A stretch of 64,000 nucleotides of DNA from Siphonodentalium dalli (taxonomy: Eukaryota; Mollusca; Scaphopoda; Gadilida; Siphonodentaliidae): contig CP136061.1 in assembly GCA_032622095.1 (NCBI GenBank), forward strand, positions 126,430,754-126,494,753. Reading direction: 5' to 3'. Shown here piece by piece: positions 30,501-42,500 of this stretch. The notes under the pieces are model-generated. The model was not told where the DNA came from. It saw only the letters and a list, made by a program, of their open reading frames with translations, and did not search any database. How positions within the stretch are numbered: the stretch's first letter is position 1; each line of letters starts with the position of its first letter. The position numbers were made by a program, and so were the translations under genes.

Positions 30501-33500
30501 GTTTTTGCTGTAGGTTTATCAGTTTTTATATTCTATTCAATTCTTCCTATAGTGACCTGATTGACTTCTGTTTCCCTAGTTAGAGAATGGTATGCAGAAC
30601 TGCTCAAAGCTGATGGCCTGGATATCGATAATATGAGGCATAGTATCAAGTATGTATAATTCGCTCTATATGTGCTCACTTACTAAAAAGATTATTGACA
30701 TCCCAAATTAATTGTATGCATCGCTATGTTGGAACAATAAGATATATTATTTTTTTAAATACAGCAATGCATATAATTCATTTGAGATGTCAATAATCTT
30801 TTCTAATAATCATTAATTTTGTTTCAGCAGTATTTTCCATTGGTTTAGCTTATTTGAACCAATTGAAAATACTGCTGAAAGTTAATAGTGTGGTCGTCAG
30901 AGGGTTCGACCCGGAAGAAATTGGTATAGAAGCGGTTTTGGTGTCATTCGACGTGGGAGAATCTCGTGTATAACATATCCAAAATCCGCTAAAATACGCT
31001 TTGGGCAAAATTCAGGATCCAAGATGGCGTCCAACATGGCTGCCGTTAGTCAAAAGATACTCTGACTGAGATTAATTCGATAACAGTGAGAACAAATGTT
31101 GTCATATGTATACAAATGTATACATTTTTGCAAAGGTAAAATGTTGTGCCACCTGTTTATGGCAAAAATGGAACCCATCGTCCCAGATGGCCGCCAAAAT
31201 GGCGGCCTAAACTCGAACATTTGAAGTTTTTGCCTAATATCTTAAAGATCAATTCCTGTTGTTTGATAATGGTTCAGACTGGCGACATTGATTAGTCATA
31301 TTCATGTTAATTCATCATTGGAGCAATGAAAGATACCATAAATGGGGTCCCAGACTCATCTACACCCTCAAAAATTCGATTTTACAGAACGCGGTATAAA
31401 ATTCCACAAAACTCTCCATTGTGATTACAGTCATACATCAACAAGAAATGGACAGAACTGTACAATGTAAGTTGGGCATACCAATATCTATAAATACTCC
31501 AATTCAATGAAACCCAAATTGGCGCTTTGTCTCAAAATGGCTGCCAAAATGGCGGTCAAAATATGGAAAATGGCGGATATTGATCACAGTGTCATTCAAT
31601 CCATTATAAGTAGTGGTTGATGAATAAAATTGACTAAATAAATACGAATGTATACCTCTTTATGATGCCATTATGCTAGCTCTATGTAAAAACTTAAAAA
31701 TCAGTACCAGAAATGGCCACCCGATGTGAAAAATACTATTTTCTATCACTTCTGTTTATCACTTGTTGCTCTCTGAACTGGGAAACAATGGGTATATTCT
31801 TTCAATGATCATTACAGCAATGACATTTCTAATAGATTAGATCATAGTTTACTCCGGTCCTTCACTAATAAGTTATAACGAATGCGGTATGAAATTTAAC
31901 CAAAATCGACTTTGGGGTTCTGGTCACATTTGATATTTAGGGATGAGCAGATCTTGTCTACAAAATAATTGATCGTTTCTTTTATTTGTGAACATTCCAT
32001 CTCAAATAGACCAAAAGAAACAATAAATTTTATCTAATATGGCTTCCAAAACGAAAATGGTAGACGCTGCCCAGCTTATCATATAATGGAAGTTGTGAGT
32101 GGTGGATGCAGTTGATAGTTGGCTCATATACATCAAAACTATTTATTTTCAATCTTTTGGTGGCTTCCCGCGGGTTGACAAAATCTCGACTCATCAGTGC
32201 TATAATGTCGTATATCCATTATGGCGGGAAATGAGTATTTGATACCATTCGAATCGTGAGAAAAAATCCAATCCGATGGGCCAAACTGTCCTTGCATTGG
32301 ATGACAAATATTCGCACAAACCAGTGAAGCAAATGTCGTATCTCCAGCTATCTTTACAATTATTCGTGCTATGAGGTCATATGTCCAACAGCAGCCAATC
32401 GGACGCTTCATGTTGTCCACGTGACTTCTGTTTTGTGTTTGTGAATTCTAAAATGTGTGCTATATGGCAGTATCTCCATGTTAGTCACGTGATCATTTGG
32501 TGATTTAAATTTTGTGATTGTTCCACACATTTCTGTATGATGATGCACATGGGTGAATTTTCATAGTGTAGAATAGGCACTTTTTAGTTCATAGACACAT
32601 GCGATTGCCACCATATTTAGCTTAATCTGCATTTATTAGCACATCTTCATTATAGCACGGAAACGAATCGTCGCTGGCATACGCAAAATGTCATATCTCC
32701 AAAAAAGCTATTGTTTTTTAAAAGAAAACGAGGGAATAAACAGAAAACAATATGTGGTTCAATGAACAGCTAATGTCAGTTTTCATTGGGATAAATACAA
32801 CAATACGTCATGCTTTGTCAACATTAGGAGAAATGTTGTCTAAAAACTTCAACCTTCAAAGTTGAAAATGTGGGTTACATTATAGCACTGATGCGACGAA
32901 ATATGAACTATTCGGGCTCGGCCATCATTTTCAAGTTTCAAGCTGGAACTAAATGTAGCCCATGGATTCCCCATTTCGACATGTAAGAAAAGTAGTTTTA
33001 CTCTGATCTCTTCCCAGATATCAACTCTCCGGTAAATGGTGATCTCTTATGTTCTAGAAAATACGTATGCCAAATACATATATGTATGAAGAAACTATCC
33101 CCATACATTGTTTACACATCGACTCCGTAAGTATGTGGAGGTTTTCTTGGACAAGCGGGATTTTCAAACCTCGAAACCGTCCGTACAAACAATAAAAGTT
33201 AATAGGAAATGACGTTGGATGTAGGTCTAGAGTACGTCGTCCGCATGAAATAGTTTTCGTGTCATTAATTTGCACATATTTCGTGCTCTGATGAGCATGG
33301 ATGAACGCCTTATGTGGCAGTTTGATTGTCTAACATCCGGAAAATAACATGTTCATTGTTCACAGTTCTTAGACAAACATGTTGTTAATCACCATGTTCA
33401 TGTGGCATTTCTATCCAATGACAACCTTGAAATGCCAGTTAATCAAGCTAAATGGTTGATACCTTTACGCCTACGGGTCAGATCCAGCCGTGACGCACAT

Positions 33501-36500
33501 TGTGTCACATATCATTGATGAAATTCACTAAATGTGTAGAAGATATAGGTGCGTCTATATATGTACTAGAATGTTTCTATCCACATGTATATACCCACAA
33601 TCGCATGACACGGAATTGTCACATAAAGTTTGAAGGGTATACAATGTACGTGCGAATTTTCATTTTTCCTCTTGATATTGAAGAAAATAATTTTACTTTG
33701 AAACTCCCCAGCTCCGATAACCAACTTGCCCACCAATTAAGTAAACCCCAGATTATTCGCTTTACCCTCCTGTCCTTTTCACTTTCGCCAGCACTGGAAA
33801 ACCTATTATAGCCTGATGCTTCCGGACTTAGACCACCGATGCCCATATATTTGATGTTCCGAATAGTCGTTATAAGTAGAAATGTTGACACTGTGTTTTC
33901 AAATAATCCAGATTCGTAGCAATTTAATTTCTTTTTAATTAATTTCCAGATAGTCCCTTGTAATAAGTGGACATCGTGTTGGATCCTGCAGTAGATACTG
34001 CTTAGTTGGAACATTTCGGGCTGAACTGATTGTGGTAGTAGATTATTGGCAACATGTTTAATAGGTCTGTCATTGTTAGCTCACAACCGAAGTGTTGTTT
34101 CGGCTTTCCTCTGAGCAGAACTTAAATTTCGACAATTTTCGGTGGCCATTTTGGTAGCCATCTTAGCATTTTGAATCGTGATTGGCTACTCATACCCACA
34201 AAAAACATTGATTTCAATCAATGATGTGTTTTGGTGCCGAATTGGCGTTTTGTCGAATGGGTTTTCGTGAATAACTACATATTTGCCATTTTCATTATTA
34301 TTGGCGACCATGTTGGACGCCATCTTGAATTCTGTATTTTCCCCAAAGCGGATTTTAGCGGATTTTGGATATGTTATACACGAGATTCTCCCGTGTCGAA
34401 TGACAACAAAACCGTTTCTTTACCAATTCCTTCTGGGTCTAACCCTCTGACGACCATTCTAAATATCTGCCATTTTCCATATTTTGACCGCCATTTTGGC
34501 AGCCATTTTAAGACAAAGTGCCAATTTGGGTTTCATTGAATTGAAGTAATTATAGATAATGGTATGCCCAACTTACATTGTACAGTTCTGTCCATTTCTT
34601 GTTGATATACGACTGGAATCCCAATGGCGATTTTTGTGGAATTTTATACTGCGTTCTGTAAAATCAAATTTTTGAGGGTGTATATGAGGCTGGGACCCCA
34701 TTTATGGTATCTTTCATTGCTCCAATGATGAATTAACATGAATATGACTAATCAATGTCGCCAGTCTGAACCATTATCAAACAACAGGAATTGATCTTTA
34801 AGATATTAGGCAAAAATTTCAAATTTTCGAGTTTAGGCCACCATTTTGGCAGCCATCTGGGGCGAGGGGTTCCATTTTTTCTATAGATATGTGGCATAAT
34901 ACTTTACCTTCGCAAAACTGTATACATTTGTATTAATATGGCAACATTTGTTCTCATTATGTCAAATTAATCTCAGTCAGAATCTCTTTTGACTAAAGGC
35001 GGCCATGTTGGACGCCATCTTGGATCCTGGATTTTGCCCAAAGCGGATTTTAGCGGATTTTGGATATGTTGTAGCAGAGATTCTCCCGCGTTGAATGACA
35101 CCGAGATCGCTTCTATACCAATTTCTTCTGGGTTGACCCCTTTTTTTGCGTACCACGACCACACTATAATTAATGAATTCAACCTTGGCAACCCAATTTG
35201 CCTAAATCCTGGTCACTATTCTTAAATGTTTGTGCACTGTTTTTGGCAATGTTTATGATTTACTGGAATCATTTCATCGAAAATGGGAACCAACATTCTG
35301 CATACACAAACATGAAACACACTTTATAAAGTTTGTCCAAGGTTATGTTATGTGGCTAAATTTTTTTAGTTGGCAGATATTCACTTGAGAAATTTTACAC
35401 CCGCAATTGTGAGATCAATCTTTGACTTTCAAGTTTGTAAATACTATCTGGACAGTGATCTTTAATGCACCAGCATAGCTCCCATCATGAAACTGTTAAG
35501 ACATTTATTACAAGTAAGTTTTCTCTGGCGATCAGCCAACAGAAAATTGGGATTAATTTGACATGTATTTGCTGATATATTGTCCTTTCTGAACTCTATT
35601 TTTCTGTGTCTGTACATTTTGTGCCCAACATTCTTCTAATATATCTAGTCCATTTTTGGCCAAAGTGCATATGACCGAATATTTTATCAGAGGCAGCCCA
35701 TGTGAGATAGCTATGTGTGATTTTCATATCTCACACCACACATGACTGTTGTCTCATCCCACCCACATGGCTGATTTACATACATAATGAAGAGCCGGAA
35801 GTATTTTAACGAGCCATCAGCAAGTCTTGTGTAAGCTACAACAATGGTGACCATCAGTAACACTTCACGTTTCATGTCAATAGAATAAGCACAAATTCGT
35901 GGACGCTAATGAAAATGGAAATCTGCCTCCAACTGGTTAAAGACATATTATGGACTTGTTCAGGTGTGTGAACTTGATATGTTAGTACTCAGGCACCATG
36001 TTAACTGGAGGAATGTAGAATTCTACTAAAATCGCAGACAATTTCAAAGAAATCGACCATACCGCTCCATAGAAAACATCGTCTGAACAAAGCTCAATTG
36101 TAAATATTTACATCTTGATTCGGGACGCAACTATCGGTGATAAACTGACACAAATGATTTCGCCGTCGAGAGTCATTGCATTTAATTAATATATAAGAAT
36201 GACGGTGTTTGTGTCAATTTGGATAAATATTCGTAAAACATAACTACTTTGAACAAGATTATTCTCAATTTATATTTGATCACCCTACTGGAGTGTTTCA
36301 CATCACTTTAAACTCAAGAGAACCTTCAGTAAAAGCCCACTTGAAAATGCAAATGAAAGGCCAATTCCCCAAAGCGAAATGAGCAGTACTTGTACATTTT
36401 GTAACATGTAATTGATCAGACATGTCTCAAATGACGAATGAAATAATTCCACTCTCTGAAAAATGTTCATCGTTGGAATAAATCGTTGAACTAACATGTT

Positions 36501-39500
36501 TCTGTCATATAAACATGTTCACTTTTCTAATGATTCCGGCAGGGACATTTCCCATGGCAAAACACAGTTAGTCTAGTTGTAAAGTCTTCATATCAATATG
36601 TGTGCTTCTCGGAATTCATGCAATGCCAGGTGCAGTGATGTGACTTAGAAATGTTGTATTCACAAGCCATGTTGATTTCACTCAAACATATTAGACCTGC
36701 TCGCTCAGGCTTTGTTTTTCCAACATATACTTATGGTGTATACCGAAATCATCCATTTCTCAGACATCAGATTTCTCCCCAAATGTACGGTTGTGAACCT
36801 ACTGAAATGTGCCAAGGATTGGTATAAAACAAAAAAATCAGAATGAGCTAGGCTCTTGGGTTGGGAGAAAAATTATCCATCATGACCTGAGATGTGGGCA
36901 TGGAAAAACTCACCCTCGGGGCCAGATATTTGGCAAGCCTCGTGTCCGGCCGCAATATCTGGTGAGATTTTACCATCCCACGTCCCAGGTCATGATGGAA
37001 AATATGATCTTCACTGATTCCGTAACTTTACTAATTACAGAGATTTCTCACTACCTGGCTCTTACCGGAAAGTACTCATCAGACCTGAAGATGTCACCTC
37101 GGAAACTGTGAGCTATGATGACAACACTATTCCACTAATACAAAGTGACCTTGACATCCTGAGAAAAGAAGAGTTGCCTTCCCCTGTCTCTGGTATTACA
37201 TAGTTATCTAACTAGCTCCTCTTATGTCATGCACTATACTTAAAAAGGCAGTAAACTGTTGCTGGTTACCATGTTGGTAATGTGTTCTTAACCCTTTCAT
37301 GGTTGGAGTTGTGCTGGCACAAATTAAAGCCCCTGTGCCAATGCATTCTCTTATATATGTGAGTCGACTATAGATCCTCACATAAATAAGAGAATGCATT
37401 GGCCTAACAATTTTTTATCAATTATTCTTACATTCTTTAACAATTTTTTCTTACATTCTTTAACAATTTTTAGCATTTTTTATAATTCTTTCTTACATTC
37501 TATAACAATTTTTATAATATGTTTTATATTCTTTAACAATTTATCAATTTTATCATTTTTTCTTTCATTCTTTAACAATTTTATTATTTTTTCTTACATT
37601 CTTTATCACCTTTTATCATTTTTTCTTACATTATTTTCACAATTTTCATCATTTTTTATAATTCTTTCTTACGTTCTTTAACAATTTTTATCATTTTTTC
37701 TTATTTTCTTTAACAATTTTATCATTTTTATCATTTTTTTCATACATTCTATAACAAATTTATCATTTTGTATTATTTTTTTCTTACATTCTTTATCAAC
37801 TTTTATCATTTTTTCTTACATTCTTTAACAATTTTTATCATTTTTTATCACTATTTCTTACATTCTTTAACTCCTTCGCTGCCAAACGCGCATAAATGCG
37901 AACTTCGTAGACGCTGCCAATCGCACATTTTTGCGAATTTGGTATGTAGTCTAATGTATGGGATATAACTCTATTCTTTCCGGCATGTTTGACAGTGTAC
38001 AATGTATTTATCTGTAGTACTGTTACGCGCGAACAATTTAAAGCGACAATGTCCTCAAGGTCATGCTATTTCTGACGTTACAGTCAGAGCCGGAATATTG
38101 CGTCATTGTTGTTAGCACGTGGTTATCAGTCGAAAATGGCTGCTCGCAAAAGACTCAGGACTGAAGAAGTTATTGTTATTACCTCTATACTCTAATGATC
38201 GAGGGGCGCCTGTGGCGCATAAGTTACTTATACCTATTATTTATGTGGGCAGTAGCCTCTATAGGGGCGCCTGCGGCGCATAAGATACTATGGGTGGTGG
38301 GATGGGGTGGTGGGTCAGTAACTAACCTCTATACTCTAATGATCGAGTGGCGCCTATAAGATACTTATACCTATTATTTATGTGGGCAGTAGCCTCTATA
38401 GGGGCGCCTGCGGCGCATAAGATACTATGGGTGGCGGGATGGGGTGGTGGGTGGGTAACTAACATCTATACTCTAATAATCGAGGGGCGCCTGCGGCGCA
38501 TAAGATACTTATACCTATTATTTATGTGGAAGTAGCCTCTATGGGGGCGCCTGCGGCGCATAAGATACTATTGGTGACGGGATGGGGAGGTGGGTGGGTA
38601 ACTAACCTCTACACTCTAATGATCGAGTGGCGCCTGCGGCGCATAAGATACTTATACCTATTATTTATGTGGCAGTAGCCTCTATAGGGGCGCCTGCGGC
38701 GCATACGATATTATGGGTGGCGGGATGGGGAGGTGGGTGGGTAACTAAACTCTATACTCTAATGATCGAGGGGCGCCTGCGGTGCATAAGATAATTATAC
38801 CTATTATTTATGTGGGCAGTAGCCTCTATAGGGGCGCCTGCGGCGCATAAGATACTATGGGTGGCGGGTGGGTAACTAACCTCTATACTCTAATGATCGA
38901 GGGGCGCCTGCGGCGCATAAGATACCTATACCTATTATTTATAATACACATTTACTGGTTTTAAACAACCCTTGTCTATTGTATCGTTTTCCAGTGGTGA
39001 TAACAGGCAACTAAATTAATTATGCTGGTGAGTTGACCATGCGTACGCCCGCGTGACCCATATAATTCACATAAAACCCTATTTTCCTGAAATTCAAGAT
39101 GGCCGTCAAGATCACGTGACTTATAAGGGGCGGAGCAGGGTCATATGTCCCCCTGCAGTTATATATACATATGGGTATGGTTATATTATATATATCTATG
39201 TTTGGAATTGTACCTCTCAGGGAATATTCAAGCAACAAAAGCACGAACTCAACAAAGTGCGCCATTGTATCCCATTTTGCTACAAATAGGTGGCAACATG
39301 CATAAATCCAAGATGGATGCCAAGGTCACGTGACCTATTTTATGTCCAAAGTGGGTTCATATAGGTTACACCCGTGTACCTTACTGTTGGACATCGTATA
39401 ATTGGGTTGAAAATTAGAAAACAAACAACACACCCATTCATACCCACACAAACTGTACATATACCGGCAAATAGCCACTAATCCAAAATGGCCGCCAATG

Positions 39501-42500
39501 TCACGTGGCCTTGGTGTGCGTGTCCACGGCGGCATTCGACAGGGTATACCTATGTTTATATACATGTGCAGTTTCAACTAATTATATTAGAAACTGCTTG
39601 AGATATAATGTATTACCCATATATGCATGAAATACATGGATATATGTACAGGATGCGTGGCACTGGGGGGTACGTCTGTGGTGGCGGGTGGCAGCGAAAG
39701 AGTTAACAATTTTGTTTTCATTTTTTCTTACATTTTTAACAATTATAAAAAATAAGAAATATATATATATATATATAAATTTGTTAGGCCAATGCATTCT
39801 CTTAGATATGTGAGGCGACCTGTAATCGACTCGCATATATAATAGAATGCATTGGCACAGGGTTTTCGCAAAAATTCAGGAAGCTCCTTTCATGAAAGGG
39901 TTATTAAGGTGCAATCACATTGTGTTGCCTGCGTTGGGTTCCTATCATGACAGGGTTCTTATAAGTAAAACCTGTCTTGACTGAACACCCTTAAGATCAA
40001 CTAGTTTAGTTTAATGAAGTGTTTGTCACCCTATAACTTTTCTGATGTATGACATAAAGCAACCAGGGATTTTGCAGAATCCACCCACACAAATATCTTA
40101 AGAAATGATAATTCTTTGAACATACATGAATACTATCATAATATCTTTTATTTTACAATTTAGCTAATTTTCCTCAAATAGACGCGAAACGCCTAGTTTC
40201 CTATCTTGTATCCTGTATGGCAACAAGTCGTATCCTGGATGGCAACAGTGACTGCACATGAGCTGTGCAGAGACTCGCTTCATTTGTAAACAAAATATGA
40301 TTAAGGGCCAATTGGCATAAATTAGTCCTATTATTTTCGCAATATTGGGCTAAAACATCTATTATATCCATTCAATTGAGTCGTTTGGGATGACAATGTC
40401 GAAAATACAAAATAATATTGGTTGCATTTCACAAATAAGTATTGTTTTGATAAAGTGCATATGATTATTCGGATCTATTTTGACACACTGAATCGTTGAT
40501 GACGTCAGTCTTGATGGTGACATGCCACAACATCAACGATGGGGTGCATTATCTATACTCACAACAACATAATATATCATAAGATACCATACCTTTTAGA
40601 CAATAGTCTGTTACATGAATTGTAAGAAAAGCTGGTTATCACCACTTGTGTGTTACCGAGATAGGTATTCAAGTCTCAAGTATTCAGATACCTTCTCTGG
40701 GCCGCATATCACCTTGTACTTACAGACTCGACAATATACCGCCCAGAAAAGGCAGCTTGAGTTGAATATGGATCTCGGAAACACACATGGTGGTGATAAC
40801 CTATATGTATTTAAAATCCTTTAAAAATGACAGCATTTGACAATTTAGGCCATCCAGAGTTAATTGTTTCTCATGCAATTTATTTTTCATATCAGTGAGG
40901 GAGGATGATTTTTGTTATTATTTTTTACCCCACCTGTCAGGATGGTTGTGGCTTGAATATGCATGACAAACTCCATGCAAGGTTTACCTCCCTTGATGAC
41001 TCGGTAAGACCGCTGCTACCGGCGACATTTCACCCACATTTGGTGGATTTCCGCGATATTAAAATATATACTAAGGGAGCAAAGCAAAATGCTGCCCTTT
41101 TTAAGCACACAAAATATCGAACAAAATTTGTGTGGTTTTGTACCTTAAGTTTGGAAAGTCCCACCAGAACCGAAGAACTATATTTCAAAACATTGTGATT
41201 TGGTTCTCAGATTATTTTATCAACACAAAAGTCTAAACGCACATGGACGACAACGTCCCGACAACACGCATGGAAAGTCAAACACAAGAGTTCTATTTTG
41301 TACAATTTTGATAAGTTGCTTGCGAAAATCATCAACAAAACTACCGCCGTGATACTCCATTCTGTCATTAAGTTTTTAGTGCGGGAATTGTTCTCAAAGC
41401 ACATAGGAAATTTTACTCTGGGTCGATCGGTTTTCTCCATTTTGTTTGGAAAATCCCGCGCTAAATATAGAAACGGCATACAGAGTCAGAAAGGAATTAT
41501 GATTGGTGCGCTCTGGTAGATATTGTATGCTTGAATGGGATCTGAAATTTATATAATTGAGTTTACTTACCCAAAACAAATCAATAAATGAAGGAAAAAA
41601 ACCTATGAGAAGGACGATGAACAAGTATCTAACTCAAGTTATAAAAAGTATTTAATTCACTTTCCTGTTAAATAATGTTAGAGTGATGTTTGTGAGAATA
41701 TACAACCATACAATCCCATGACCAAGATTCTTCTATTAAGGGTTTATCTTCATCATTGTTTAAGAACTTGGTATGATTATGGGATGCCTGTTAAGTGACT
41801 TTCATCTATATAACTGACAGGGTTACCCTATAGAATAGACAGGCTCCCTAGTGCTATGTATTATACATGCAATTGTATTACTTTTTGTCTACTAATGAGG
41901 TCAATATGCTAGTCTAGCATTTCACAACACTGAACCAGTTATGATAATGCTAACAATGGCCTTGGAATGGCATCTTGCACAAATTTCTTACAATAAAAAA
42001 GATCAATGAGGCGCTCAAAAATCAGTGAGGGATTGCTTGAGAAACAAATAATTAATATTGGATCACGAAGACCTTGGTTTATAAAGTGAATTGATATGCA
42101 GTTTTAATAACAATCTCTGACATAAAATATGATTAAAATACAATAATTTATCACTGTTTGGAATGTCTGGGTCTCAGAAGGTGCCTATAGAGTAATAGAA
42201 AATACCTGATATCATAGAAACATTCCCCCTTGTTTCGCTTCCAGAATTCAGAACTAAGATATAAAGTTATTCGCCTTTCGTTGAAAATAATAGACTTTGC
42301 AGTATAGTCCAGATGAAACTTAAGCACAGAAAACACTATGGTACCTCAACAAAAACAACATGTTCACAGTTTATTTGATCGGATAAGTTGATAATACAAT
42401 GTTTTGGAGCTTCCTCTTTTAATTGGTATATAATATGACATATATTTTATATAATTTGTTCTGGAGGTTCCAAAATTAAGTTAGCCTTTAAATTGTAAAT

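Larger units (their letters stand above)
37292..39900. mobile_element. piggyBac-type MITE swollen by a satellite and a nested element
   Basis: Left end TTAA (37288-37291) then CCCTTTCATGGTTGGAGTT. Right end AGCTCCTTTCATGAAAGGG (to 39900) followed by TTAT, a probable decayed target copy. A hairpin of the usual CATTCTCTTATATATG type lies near each end (37340-37405, 39790-39855). Between them is a low-complexity array and a second TTAA element (37871-39702). Confidence 0.78.

Noticed and set aside
37394-37968. Phenylalanine-rich ORFs resembling membrane protein
   Set aside because: Translation of the T-rich minisatellite.
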